A stretch of 34,391 nucleotides of DNA, taken from positions 1 through 34,391 of the forward strand of contig JAIECJ010000036.1 in NCBI GenBank assembly GCA_029068555.1, in the 5' to 3' direction. The translations under genes were made by a program, and so were the position numbers. The stretch comes from Lachnospiraceae bacterium. GTDB lineage: Bacteria; Bacillota; Clostridia; Lachnospirales; Lachnospiraceae. Below, one piece after another: positions 16,704 to 25,519 of this stretch. Under the pieces are notes generated by a model. That model was given only the letters and a program-made list of their open reading frames with translations, was not told the DNA's origin and made no database searches. Position 1 is the first letter of the stretch; every line of letters begins with the position of its first letter.

Positions 16704-18212
16704 ATTTTTTTTGTTAAAGGGTTTTCCAAAAAGGTTCTGATCGTCATTTTATGGGTAATTATAGCACTTGGCATTTACCAGTGTAGTGTCAATCTGACAG
16801 ACAACGAGGAGGCTGAGGAGAAGAAAACGGAGGACAACAGACAGGAGGAAAAAAAGGAAGAAGTGAAAGAGGCAGAGGAGAGGCAGCTTCCATTTGATGA
16901 GAATGTAAGAATCCTGATTATGAACCAGAGGTACCGTGGAATATACCATACAGAGCTGCATATTGCATGTAGTGACGGAATGCTTGTGGATGACAACGGA
17001 ACGGTGTCGGAGTGTGCACCTGATTCAGAATATGCCCTAAGCAGTAATGATTTCAAAGCCGGCTCTATAATACGCTTTGAGGGAAAAAACAACGGAAAAC
17101 TGCAAATAAGGAATCTTGAACGAAACGGTTTGGCACAGTACAGGGGGAGATTGGAGTGTTACGCTGCCGGTGAGGGGATTGTTGTTGTGAATGAGCTTCC
17201 TGTTGAAGAATATTTGTATGGTGTGGTTCCGAGTGAGATGCCGCCGTCTTATCCGGAGGAGGCATTGAAGGCGCAGGCAGTCTGTGCAAGGACTTATACA
17301 TATTATCACAAACAGAAGTATGCATATCCGGAGTGGCAGGCACATATGAATGACAGCACTGCGTTTCAGGTGTATGGGAACTGTGACGAGTCTCCAGATG
17401 CAAACAGGGCGGTAGATGAGACAAGGAATCAGGTACTGACATATAAAGATAAGATTGTGGAGAGCTTTTATTATTCTACTTCGGGCGGATATAACGGGGG
17501 TGCAGGTGTGTGGAGAAATACTGTATCTGAAGAGGACAGCTATCTGGTTGAGACGGGAATGGAACTCTATGCAGCAAATAGTGAGGAAGGAGAATTAGCA
17601 TATCAGCAGTATATTGACAACGGAAATACGGAGGATGTGGAGTATGGTGAGGCATGGTACCGCTGGAATTACGACAAAGTTTTTGATGCATCCGCTGTCA
17701 AAATGATGTTTCAAAAAATATATAATCTGTCATTATCACAACCACATATGGTCAGAATACGTTCCCGTTTTCTGTCATCTGACAAAATACTGGAGGAGGA
17801 GACTATTAAGGATATCAGGGTGCTGGGGCGCAGGAAAAGCGGTCTGGTAACAGGAATCATGATAGATACAGAGCACTTTAGGGTAAGTATTATGTCACAG
17901 AATGCGATAAGGCATGCACTGGGTTGCGACAGGGATGTTATATATAGAAAGGACGGCAGCAGTTACACAATGGGAGATATTCTTCCGAGCGCATATTTTT
18001 ACATTGAAAAAAGCTTTGATAATAATGGGGAAAGCGGGGATAATTTAAAGCAGATAACAATACATGGAGCGGGATTTGGGCATGGGTGCGGTATGTCACA
18101 GAACGGGGCAAAGGCATTGGCTGACAAAGGATTAACGGCTGACCGGATTCTGGCATATTATTATAATGGAAGCATAAAGGCTGTCAGTGAACTTGACTGG
18201 ACAGCCAGATAA
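16704..18212 (+). CDS. SpoIID/LytB-domain membrane protein, ATT start
   Basis: 502 residues. The N-terminus reads FFVKGFSKKVLIVILWVIIALGIYQ as a membrane anchor (split here only by description), followed by a charged linker very rich in Glu and Lys (about 35-60). The SpoIID domain shows NELPVEEYLYGVVPSEMPPS and ALKAQAVCARTYTYY, then a C-terminal HGAGFGHGCGMSQNGAKAL. In SpoIID such domains cleave the glycan strands of peptidoglycan; LytB-like relatives act as amidase modifiers. No ATG, GTG or TTG exists in frame between the stop at 16647 and the GTG at 16863, which would remove the membrane anchor. AAGGAGG at 16689-16695 sits 8 bases before ATT 16704, which I take as the start. The YihY gene follows 19 bases later. 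Confidence 0.82.
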   Translation: MFFVKGFSKKVLIVILWVIIALGIYQCSVNLTDNEEAEEKKTEDNRQEEKKEEVKEAEERQLPFDENVRILIMNQRYRGIYHTELHIACSDGMLVDDNGTVSECAPDSEYALSSNDFKAGSIIRFEGKNNGKLQIRNLERNGLAQYRGRLECYAAGEGIVVVNELPVEEYLYGVVPSEMPPSYPEEALKAQAVCARTYTYYHKQKYAYPEWQAHMNDSTAFQVYGNCDESPDANRAVDETRNQVLTYKDKIVESFYYSTSGGYNGGAGVWRNTVSEEDSYLVETGMELYAANSEEGELAYQQYIDNGNTEDVEYGEAWYRWNYDKVFDASAVKMMFQKIYNLSLSQPHMVRIRSRFLSSDKILEEETIKDIRVLGRRKSGLVTGIMIDTEHFRVSIMSQNAIRHALGCDRDVIYRKDGSSYTMGDILPSAYFYIEKSFDNNGESGDNLKQITIHGAGFGHGCGMSQNGAKALADKGLTADRILAYYYNGSIKAVSELDWTAR

Positions 18213-18231
18213 TATGGAAGGGGCTGCCCGG

Positions 18232-19071
18232 ATGTCAATAGTTTCAAGGTTATACAGACTGCAAAAGGAAATACGCGGAGCGTTTAATGAGGCTGAGGTG
18301 GGAACCTATGCCTCTGGCGCTGCGTTCTTTTTGTTCCTGTCAGTGATACCGATGGTTATGATTGTCAGCGGTATTTTGCCACATGACATCATCAGCAACA
18401 AAGAGATGGTTAATATTTCACAGGCGGTTATTCCAGAGAAAATATACCTTTTCCTGCTGAGTATTGTTGACAGCTATCATGGAAATCACCTGACACTGCT
18501 GTCGATATCCGCATTTGTGGTAATCTGGTCAGCATCAAAGGGAGTTTTGGCGTTGATTAGAGGACTCAATCATATTTATGAGGTGGAGGAGACGAGAGGG
18601 TATATACTTCTGCGGTTAAAGGCATCTTTTTATACAATTTTTCTGCTGCTTGCTATTTTACTGTCTGCAGGCGTTCTTGTCTTTGGAAATACGCTGGCAA
18701 AGTGGCTGATTCCTGACAACGGACCAGCAGCAAGCCTGTGGCGTTTGTTTGGAGGGATACGGCATATGTTTGTTGCAGGCATGATCTCGGTAGTTTTCTG
18801 CACAATGTACAGCCTGCTGCCAAACAACCAGCTTTCATGGAAAGAACACTATCCTGGTGCAGTGGTCACATCTGTCTTTTGGACACTTTATTCTTTTGGC
18901 TTTTCAGTCTACATTGATTATTTTGGGGGATTCTCCATGTATGGCAGCCTTACAAGTATAGTGATTGTAATGATCTGGCTGTATTTTTGTATGTACATTT
19001 TTTTCTGCGGTGCGCTAGTGAATAAGTGGATTGCGGATGGATATGTGGATGATTATTTTTCGGAGATATAG
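18232..19071 (+). CDS. YihY/BrkB-family membrane protein
   Basis: 279 residues with about six membrane helices. The family opening is visible in GTYASGAAFFLFLSVIPMVM, and VIWSASKGVLALIRGLNHIY and the C-terminal YGSLTSIVIVMIWLYFC are also typical of the UPF0761 family. The biochemical role of the family is not established (the old RNase BN assignment is not accepted). The start at 18232 is chosen because GGAAGGGG lies 8 bases before it; ATG 18214 and GTG 18187 are in frame but lack ribosome sites, and GTG 18187 overlaps the preceding gene. Cotranscribed with the SpoIID-domain gene, which fits a cell-envelope role. Confidence 0.88.
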   Translation: MSIVSRLYRLQKEIRGAFNEAEVGTYASGAAFFLFLSVIPMVMIVSGILPHDIISNKEMVNISQAVIPEKIYLFLLSIVDSYHGNHLTLLSISAFVVIWSASKGVLALIRGLNHIYEVEETRGYILLRLKASFYTIFLLLAILLSAGVLVFGNTLAKWLIPDNGPAASLWRLFGGIRHMFVAGMISVVFCTMYSLLPNNQLSWKEHYPGAVVTSVFWTLYSFGFSVYIDYFGGFSMYGSLTSIVIVMIWLYFCMYIFFCGALVNKWIADGYVDDYFSEI

Positions 19072-19075
19072 TGTC

Positions 19076-19104
19076 TTGTAAAATTTTCCATGTAATGATA
19101 TACT
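19076..19104 (+). promoter_or_regulatory. Promoter of the hemerythrin gene
   Basis: TTGTAA (19076-19081), 17-base spacer, TATACT (19099-19104). The -35 box begins 5 bases after the YihY stop codon. The predicted start is at about 19111. Confidence 0.72.
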
Positions 19105-19110
19105 AAATTC

Positions 19111-19228
19111 ATGTCACCGAAAATGGTGGCTGTGCAGACCATTTGGGGAATTTGTTTGCCCCCATATGGGACTCACAATAGTTGAAGAAAGGATGCGATA
19201 GCTATGGGGGCCCCGTAGCTATAAGGGG
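19111..19228 (+). promoter_or_regulatory. Structured leader, riboswitch-like, class unknown
   Basis: Three hairpins can be drawn. First, a 6-bp stem at 19113-19118/19125-19130. Second, CCATTTGGGG (19139-19148) with CCCCCATATGG (19159-19169). Third, ATAGCTATGG from 19198 with CCGTAGCTAT ending at 19222, directly next to the ribosome site AAGGGG (19223-19228). GCCCCCATA (19158-19166) is also perfectly complementary to TATGGGGGC (19203-19211), so hairpins two and three can be replaced by one long-range helix. That is the usual switch design. A GCAGACC ... GGGACTCACA pattern recalls GEMM c-di-GMP riboswitch junctions, but the GNRA loop and other key positions do not match. Confidence 0.5.
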
Positions 19229-19236
19229 ATAGGATT

Positions 19237-20115
19237 ATGGCAGCTTTATGGAAAGATGAATATAAGGTTGGTATTGACAAAGTTGACGAACAGCACCGTC
19301 AACTGTTTGAAAAGATTGAGCACCTGCTGGAAATCGCAAAAAGTGGTGACAGGAAGAGCAACAGGCAGGAATGTATGGACACGATTGATTTCCTCGTGGA
19401 ATATACAAAATTTCATTTTGACACCGAAGAGGAGCTTCAGAGAGAAAAGAAGTATGTGAGCTATGACCAACATATCAAGATCCATGAGGATTTTAAAAAT
19501 ACAGTACAGTCATATAAGGAGCTTCTGGGCAATGACTTTTCCGCAAAAAATTTAAAGAGCTTTATAGGAACAATGCTCGCATGGCTTGTAAATCATGTCT
19601 GTGTCTGTGATAGAAAGATATTGAAAAATATTCCGCTGCAGAATATGGAATCGTTTGCTGACACTGAAAGCTTTATAAAGAATGTTGCATATAAACTTCT
19701 TACTGAAATGTATGATATCCCAATTCTAGAAGTAAAGAGCTGCATTTACAAAGGCAATGTGGATGGAGCTGCGATTGTCAGGACAATTGCGGAGGGCAGT
19801 AACAGGCATTTATTCCTGTATGGAATGTCGGATATGCTGGCAGGCATATTGTACAATAAAATCAGCGGCATGATACTGCCGAATGTGGATTTTATGGATG
19901 AGATTGAGCGTTCGGCTCTTATGGAAATCGGAAACATTATATCTGCGTACGCTATGAGCGCCATAGAGGAAAAGGCGCAAAATGGAGTTCAGTTCAAGAG
20001 TGACTTGTATGTCCATGAGTATAATGCCACAGACTATAATATAACCAACAGTGTCATTCTGGAAATCATGACGGACTATGGAAGGATGGAAATTTTGTAT
20101 ACACGCCTTAAATAG
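19237..20115 (+). CDS. Bacteriohemerythrin fused to a CheX/CheC-like domain
   Basis: 292 residues. Residues 1-130 form a four-helix hemerythrin domain with the full ligand set of a di-iron oxygen-binding site: H20 (EQHRQLFE), H60 and E64 (HFDTEE), H79 and H83 (HIKIH), H120 and D125 (HVCVCD). Residues about 150-292 look like the CheC/CheX/FliY phosphatase fold, with EIERSALMEIGNIISAYAMS resembling its helix; the catalytic E/N pair (E and N of MEIGN) is present in one copy. A single polypeptide combining oxygen sensing with a CheX-like part would suit redox-dependent taxis or signalling. Ribosome site AAGGGG. Transcribed alone from 19076-19104 through a structured leader. Confidence 0.85.
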   Translation: MAALWKDEYKVGIDKVDEQHRQLFEKIEHLLEIAKSGDRKSNRQECMDTIDFLVEYTKFHFDTEEELQREKKYVSYDQHIKIHEDFKNTVQSYKELLGNDFSAKNLKSFIGTMLAWLVNHVCVCDRKILKNIPLQNMESFADTESFIKNVAYKLLTEMYDIPILEVKSCIYKGNVDGAAIVRTIAEGSNRHLFLYGMSDMLAGILYNKISGMILPNVDFMDEIERSALMEIGNIISAYAMSAIEEKAQNGVQFKSDLYVHEYNATDYNITNSVILEIMTDYGRMEILYTRLK

Positions 20116-20182
20116 TTGTCTGGCAGTATTGTATTACAGCCCTGAATACAGAAATTTTAACGACGCATTTTTCATTTTTAAC

Positions 20183-20211
20183 TTGACATTTTATGGAGGA
20201 TAACCTATTAT
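20183..20211 (+). promoter_or_regulatory. pheST operon promoter
   Basis: TTGACA (20183-20188), 17-base spacer, TATTAT (20206-20211). Start near 20218, at the 5' end of the T-box leader. Confidence 0.82.
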
Positions 20212-20217
20212 AAAACA

Positions 20218-20608
20218 TAACAATATTTTATGCATGTTTTTGCAGATATAAAGAGATGTTGTGTCGTGCAAATACAGTGTGTATATTATATTTAAATGCC
20301 ATGAAGGTGCAAAGTAGAGTCACATTTTCTGCCAGAGAATGGAGGTCACCGGCTGAAAGCCTCCCCCAGTTCAAGTGTGATGTTGAATTTCCCACCAGAG
20401 CAGCTTTTTTGAAGTTTAGTTTCGTCTTTGCCGTGTGTAGTATAAGACTGACTAATATGGTAGAAAAAGACGGAGCGACACGTTAAGTCTGTTGAGAGTC
20501 TGTCATGTATGTGGGCATATGTAATTTGTGCCGTGTACTGTACAGGAACATGGGTGGTACCGCGGTTTATTCGTCCCTTGCAGGAGTCTTTCCTGTAGGG
20601 GATTTTTT
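20218..20608 (+). promoter_or_regulatory. T-box leader, phenylalanine specific
   Basis: The T-box sequence AACATGGGTGGTACCGCGG begins at 20548. Stem I features are visible: AGTAGAG (about 20314) opposite GAATTTCCC, an AGAGAATGGAGG apical part, and a GGCTGAAAGCCTCC loop. The specifier is read as TTC (Phe) at 20389-20391, right after GAA of the loop-E-like motif. Uncharged tRNA-Phe should stabilise the antiterminator and allow transcription of pheS-pheT-queA. The leader ends in the terminator at 20574-20608. Confidence 0.92.
20574..20608 (+). terminator. T-box regulated terminator
   Basis: TCCCTTGCAGGA (20574-20585), loop GTCTT, TCCTGTAGGGGA (20591-20602), then six T. A 12-bp stem with two wobble pairs; its 5' arm overlaps the antiterminator region as expected. 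Confidence 0.92.
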
Positions 20609-20704
20609 ATGCGCAGCCCCCTGCAAAGGAATTATGCCGCAGAAGCGGCGCATGGGGCGCGCGGCGAGCAGGGAAAAGCTTTTCCCCTGCTCGATTGCGC
20701 AGAC
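20609..20704 (+). repeat. Structured intergenic element, copy B
   Basis: GC-rich stretch between the T-box terminator and pheS, starting with ATGCGC directly after the T-run. It contains a near-perfect hairpin: CGAGCAGGGAAAA pairs with TTTTCCCCTGCTCG with one extra C (20665-20693). It shares its start, its 55-base spacing and its final CCCCTGCTCGATTGCG with copy A at 16583-16676. It would lie in the untranslated leader of pheS when the T-box reads through. Confidence 0.5.
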
Positions 20705-20798
20705 TTGTGCGGGGCAAGAGTATTCCTGAACCGATAGCACAGGAGAATGAATTGTGCAGAGGCACATAAGGCAATTTGTAAAGTAAAGGAGAACGGCG

Positions 20799-21818
20799 AT
20801 GAAAGAGAAGTTAGAGCAGATTAAGGCGGATGCAATCCGTCAGATCAACGAAAGTGAGGCGTTGGACAAATTAAATGATGTGCGTGTCAATTTTTTGGGC
20901 AAGAAGGGCGAGCTTACAGCCGTACTAAAGGGCATGAAAGATGTGGCGCCAGAGGACAGGCCAAAGGTGGGGCAGCTTGTCAATGAGGCGAGAGCAGAAA
21001 TAGAAAGGATTCTTGATGAGGCGCGGACAAACATGGAAAGAAAGCTTCGCGAGGCAAGGATGAGGGCAGAAGTGATTGATGTGACGCTTCCGTCGCAGAG
21101 AAATAAAGTTGGCCACCGCCATCCGAATACCATTGCCCTTGAGGAAGTCGAGAGAATTTTTACCGGCATGGGGTACGAGGTTGTAGAGGGACCAGAGATA
21201 GAAAAGGACTATTACAACTTTGAGGCGCTGAATATTCCGGCTGACCATCCTGCAAAGGATGAGCAGGATACGTTTTATATTAACAGTGATATTCTTCTTA
21301 GAACGCAGACTTCGGGTGTACAGGTTCACGAGATGGAGAAGGGAAGGCTTCCGATCAGAATGATTGCTCCTGGGCGCGTATTTCGCTCGGACGAGGTGGA
21401 TGCGACTCATTCACCGTCTTTTCATCAGATCGAAGGGCTTGTCATTGACAAAAAAATTACGTTTGCAGACTTAAAAGGAACGCTTGCCGAGTTTGCACAT
21501 GAGCTGTTCGGTGAGGAAACAAAGGTAAAATTCAGACCACACCACTTCCCTTTTACAGAGCCGTCTGCCGAGATGGATGTGTCATGCTTTAAGTGTGGTG
21601 GAAGTGGCTGCCGTTTTTGCAAAGGTGAGGGATGGATAGAAATTTTAGGATGCGGAATGGTTCATCCGAATGTATTGAAGATGAGTAATATTGATCCAGA
21701 TGTTTATACAGGTTTTGCGTTTGGCGTAGGGCTTGAGAGAATTGCATTACTGAAGTATGAGATTGATGATATGAGATTACTGTATGAGAATGATATCAGA
21801 TTCCTGAAGCAGTTTTAG
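20799..21818 (+). CDS. pheS: Phenylalanyl-tRNA synthetase alpha subunit
   Basis: Catalytic subunit of the alpha2-beta2 enzyme that charges tRNA-Phe. The 339-residue length is standard. An N-terminal coiled-coil (1-90) precedes the class II core: RHPNTIALEEVERIF, TSGVQVHEM, the motif 2 region RVFRSDEVDATHSPSFHQIEG, the Cys-rich loop CFKCGGSGCRFCKGEGWIE, and motif 3 AFGVGLERIALL. AAAGGAG precedes the ATG. It is first in the T-box operon with pheT and queA; the 190-base space between terminator and start holds the element at 20609-20704. Confidence 0.97.
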   Translation: MKEKLEQIKADAIRQINESEALDKLNDVRVNFLGKKGELTAVLKGMKDVAPEDRPKVGQLVNEARAEIERILDEARTNMERKLREARMRAEVIDVTLPSQRNKVGHRHPNTIALEEVERIFTGMGYEVVEGPEIEKDYYNFEALNIPADHPAKDEQDTFYINSDILLRTQTSGVQVHEMEKGRLPIRMIAPGRVFRSDEVDATHSPSFHQIEGLVIDKKITFADLKGTLAEFAHELFGEETKVKFRPHHFPFTEPSAEMDVSCFKCGGSGCRFCKGEGWIEILGCGMVHPNVLKMSNIDPDVYTGFAFGVGLERIALLKYEIDDMRLLYENDIRFLKQF

Positions 21819-21876
21819 CATTTGTGAAAAGAGAATATTGTTATATGATACACATGTCATAGAAAGAGAGGATAAA

Positions 21877-24297
21877 ATGAATACACCATTATCATGGATT
21901 AAGGCATATGTACCTGAGCTTGCATGTGAGGACAAAGAATACTGTGATGCAATGACACTCTCAGGAACAAAAGTAGAAGGATTTGAACGGCTGGATAAAA
22001 ATCTTGAAAAGATTGTTGTTGGGCATATTGAAAAAATTGAACGCCACCCGGATGCAGATAAGCTGATAGTCTGTCAGGTCAATGTCGGTGCGGAAACAGT
22101 GCAGATTGTAACTGGGGCACAGAACTTGAAAGAGGGAGACTATGTTCCGACTGTCCTTGATGGTGGAAAGGTAGCCGGAGGACATGACGGTGGTCCGCTT
22201 CCCGAAAACGGAATAAAAATTAAGGCAGGGAAGCTGCGCGGCGTTGAGTCGGCGGGTATGATGTGCGCTATCGAGGAACTTGGTTCCAGCAAGGATATGT
22301 ACCCCGAGGCGCCGGAGGATGGCGTCTATGTATTCCGCAAGCCTGTAACGCCTGGTGAGGATGCAGTAGAGGCGCTTGGTCTGCATGATACGGTTGTGGA
22401 GTATGAAGTGACTTCAAACCGTGTTGACTGCTACAGTATTCTGGGAATAGCGAGGGAGGCAGCCGCGACTTTTAGAAAGCCATTTGTCCCGCCAGTAGTG
22501 GAGGTGAAAGGAAACGGAGAGGATGTAAATGATTTTATTTCCGTAGAGATAAAGGATGCAGATCTTTGCTCACGTTTCTGTGCAAGAGTGTGCAAAAATA
22601 TCAAGATTGCACCGTCTCCTGAATGGATGCAGAGAAGGCTGGCTGCATGTGGTATCAGACCGATTAATAATCTCGTTGATATCACAAATTATGTCATGAT
22701 GGAGTATGGGCAGCCAATGCACGCATATGACCTTGACAATGTCTCTGGAAACAAGATTATTGTAAGACGCGCAAAGGACGGAGACGAATTCCAGACGCTT
22801 GACGGGCAGATGAGAAAGCTTGACTCAGAAATGCTCATGATATGTGATGCGGAAAAGGAAATCGGCCTTGCGGGTATTATGGGCGGCGAAAATTCCAAGA
22901 TTACAGATGATGTTAAGACAGTGCTGTTTGAAGCGGCAACATTTAATGGCGCGAATATCAGAAAGTCATCCAAGAGAGTAGGGCTTCGGACAGATGCTTC
23001 CGGAATTTTTGAGAAAGGACTGGATCCGAGAAATGCGGAGACAGCTATCAACAGGGCATGTCAGCTGATTGAAGAACTTGGCTGCGGGGAAGCCGTAGGC
23101 GGAATTGTTGATGTGAAAGAACCTTTTAGGGAATTAGAGCAGATTCGGTTTGAGCCAGACAGAATCAATCAATTTCTTGGTACAGATATATCAAAAGATG
23201 AGATGCTTGAGATATTTGGCAGGCTGGAGCTCGCTTATGATGAGTGCACTGGCATGATTACAGCACCATCATTCAGGCAGGATGTCGGATGCTTTGCGGA
23301 TATAGCTGAGGAAGTTGCAAGATTTTATGGATATGATAAGATTCCTACGACACTTCCAAGCGGTGAGGCAACGACGGGTAAGCTTACATTCAAATTGAGA
23401 ATCGAGGAGAAAGCCAGGGATATTGCCGAGTACTGTGGTTTTTCACAGGGAATGTGCTATTCGTTTGAGAGTCCGAAAGTATTCGACAAGCTTCTGATTC
23501 CGGAGGACAGCGACCTCAGAAAAGCGGTGACAATTTCTAATCCGTTAGGTGAAGACTTTTCGATTATGAGAACAATTTCACTGAATGGAATCCTGACATC
23601 ACTTGCCACGAATTACAACCGCAGAAATAAGAATGTGCGCCTGTATGAACTTGGCAATATTTATATACCAAAGAGCCTTCCGGTAGTGGATTATCCCGAT
23701 GAGAGAATGCAGTTTACGCTCGGTATGTATGGGGAGGGAGACTTCTTTACCATGAAAGGTGTTGTTGAGGAGTTCCTTGAGAGCATTGGCATGACAAAGA
23801 AAATTTCTTACAATCCTAATGCAGAAAAAACGTTCCTTCACCCCGGACGTCAGGCGCTGATTCAGTATAAAGATGCTGTTATCGGCTATTTAGGTGAGAT
23901 TCATCCTGAGGCAGCCGACAATTATGATATAGATACAAAGGTATACATCGCAGTGCTTGATATGCCTGAGATACTTCCATTTGCTTCCTTTGACAGAAAG
24001 TATGAGGGAATTGCGAAATATCCGGCCGTGTCACGTGATATCAGTATGGTGGTGCCAAAGGATATACTGGTCGGGGATATTGAGAAAGTAATTGAACAGC
24101 GTGGAGGAAAAATTCTGGAGGAGTATCGTCTGTTTGATATCTATGAGGGCAGCCAGATTCGGTCAGGATATAAGTCTGTCGCTTACTCGATTACGTTCAG
24201 GGCAAAGGACAGAACGCTTGAGGAGAGCGATGTAGCAGGTGCCATGAAAAAGATTCTAAATGGATTAGAGGGGCTTGGCATTGAACTGCGTGCATAG
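21877..24297 (+). CDS. pheT: Phenylalanyl-tRNA synthetase beta subunit
   Basis: 806 residues, the normal length. Domain order: a short N-terminal part MNTPLSWIKAYVPEL, a tRNA-binding OB domain (about 40-150, VGHIEKIERHPDADKLIVCQ), B3/B4 editing domain (about 210-385, with RPINNLVDITNYVMMEYGQP), B5 domain (about 405-475), a catalytic-like core, and a C-terminal FDX-ACB anticodon-binding domain (about 712-805, YPAVSRDISMVVPKDI). The start at 21877 is chosen because GAGAGG lies 5 bases upstream; the open frame to 21838 has no ribosome site. It is 58 bases after pheS in the same T-box-controlled transcript. Confidence 0.97.
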   Translation: MNTPLSWIKAYVPELACEDKEYCDAMTLSGTKVEGFERLDKNLEKIVVGHIEKIERHPDADKLIVCQVNVGAETVQIVTGAQNLKEGDYVPTVLDGGKVAGGHDGGPLPENGIKIKAGKLRGVESAGMMCAIEELGSSKDMYPEAPEDGVYVFRKPVTPGEDAVEALGLHDTVVEYEVTSNRVDCYSILGIAREAAATFRKPFVPPVVEVKGNGEDVNDFISVEIKDADLCSRFCARVCKNIKIAPSPEWMQRRLAACGIRPINNLVDITNYVMMEYGQPMHAYDLDNVSGNKIIVRRAKDGDEFQTLDGQMRKLDSEMLMICDAEKEIGLAGIMGGENSKITDDVKTVLFEAATFNGANIRKSSKRVGLRTDASGIFEKGLDPRNAETAINRACQLIEELGCGEAVGGIVDVKEPFRELEQIRFEPDRINQFLGTDISKDEMLEIFGRLELAYDECTGMITAPSFRQDVGCFADIAEEVARFYGYDKIPTTLPSGEATTGKLTFKLRIEEKARDIAEYCGFSQGMCYSFESPKVFDKLLIPEDSDLRKAVTISNPLGEDFSIMRTISLNGILTSLATNYNRRNKNVRLYELGNIYIPKSLPVVDYPDERMQFTLGMYGEGDFFTMKGVVEEFLESIGMTKKISYNPNAEKTFLHPGRQALIQYKDAVIGYLGEIHPEAADNYDIDTKVYIAVLDMPEILPFASFDRKYEGIAKYPAVSRDISMVVPKDILVGDIEKVIEQRGGKILEEYRLFDIYEGSQIRSGYKSVAYSITFRAKDRTLEESDVAGAMKKILNGLEGLGIELRA

Positions 24298-24324
24298 GAT
24301 TATATTTTTTGATAAGGATGAATT

Positions 24325-25356
24325 ATGGAACTGTTAAAAAAGGATTTTTATTTTGACCTGCCGCAAGAACTGATTGCACAGGATCCACTCGAGGACAGAT
24401 CGGGTTCAAAACTTCTGGTGCTTGACAGGGAAACAGGAGAGACAGAGCATAAGGTATTTACAGATATTGTTGATTACCTTCATAAAGGGGACTGCCTTGT
24501 GCTGAACAATACTAAGGTGATTCCTGCGAGACTAATGGGGATAAAGCCTGAGACAGGGGCAGCAATTGAGGTGCTCCTGCTCAGGCGGCGCGAAGGTGAT
24601 GTATGGGAAACACTTGTAAAGCCGGGGAAGAAGGCGAGAGAAGGTGCTGTTATCAGCTTTGGGAACGGAATCTTGACCGGAAAAGTTATTGGCGTTGTTG
24701 ACGAGGGAAACAGGCTCATACAATTTCAATATAACGGAATCTTTGAGGAGGTGCTTGACAGGCTTGGGGAAATGCCGCTGCCACCATATATTACGCACAA
24801 GCTTGCGGATAAGAACCGGTATCAGACTGTATATGCGAAGCATGAAGGCTCTGCGGCGGCACCCACAGCGGGACTTCATTTCACGAATGAACTTCTGGAC
24901 AGGGTACAGAAAAAAGGTGTGCGGATTGCATATGTTACATTGCATGTCGGACTTGGCACATTTCGTCCGGTCAAGGAAGAAAATCTCTTAAACCATCACA
25001 TGCATTCTGAGTTTTATCAGGTGACGCAGGAGGCGGCAGATATTATAAACAGCACAAAACAGACCGGCGGAAGGGTTATCTGTGTTGGAACCACAAGCTG
25101 CCGCACGATAGAGAGTGCAGCAAATGAACAAGGAGAAGTTATCGCCGGAAGTGACAACACGGAAATATTTATCTATCCCGGTTACCAGTTTAAAGTGTTG
25201 GATAATCTGATAACCAACTTCCATCTTCCAGAGTCTACCCTGATTATGCTGGTGTCCGCGCTTGCAGGACGGGAAAAAGTACTCAATGCGTATAATACGG
25301 CAGTGCGGGAGCGATATCGTTTCTTTTCCTTTGGGGATGCGATGTTCATTAAGTGA
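24325..25356 (+). CDS. queA: tRNA preQ1(34) S-adenosylmethionine ribosyltransferase-isomerase
   Basis: Moves the ribosyl part of SAM onto preQ1 in the tRNA wobble position to form epoxyqueuosine. The 343-residue length is full. Diagnostic segments: [20 protein letters not shown] at the N-terminus, [50 protein letters not shown] and [18 protein letters not shown]. It starts 27 bases after pheT and so belongs to the same T-box operon, which puts a tRNA modification enzyme under phenylalanine-tRNA control. The ribosome site (AAGGATG) is modest. No clear terminator follows before the PilZ gene. Confidence 0.95.
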   Translation: MELLKKDFYFDLPQELIAQDPLEDRSGSKLLVLDRETGETEHKVFTDIVDYLHKGDCLVLNNTKVIPARLMGIKPETGAAIEVLLLRRREGDVWETLVKPGKKAREGAVISFGNGILTGKVIGVVDEGNRLIQFQYNGIFEEVLDRLGEMPLPPYITHKLADKNRYQTVYAKHEGSAAAPTAGLHFTNELLDRVQKKGVRIAYVTLHVGLGTFRPVKEENLLNHHMHSEFYQVTQEAADIINSTKQTGGRVICVGTTSCRTIESAANEQGEVIAGSDNTEIFIYPGYQFKVLDNLITNFHLPESTLIMLVSALAGREKVLNAYNTAVRERYRFFSFGDAMFIK

Positions 25357-25519
25357 GCCATTTCCGCTGTTTTTTGTTAAAATATGTTTATGACTTCCTA
25401 ATAGTGTTGACTTTTTTTGTGTAATTTGTTATTTTTGTATTATAAGAATTTGTAAAATGAAATGTTTAATTGGACTATAAACTTTAAAATGATATGGCTC
25501 CAACAATAATATTTTTCAA

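Noticed and set aside
19111-19228. Canonical c-di-GMP-I (GEMM) riboswitch
   Set aside because: GCAGACC and GGGACTCACA resemble the junction sequences, but the GNRA loop, the GCAAAG strand and the 3' closing strand are not matched. Kept as an unclassified leader.
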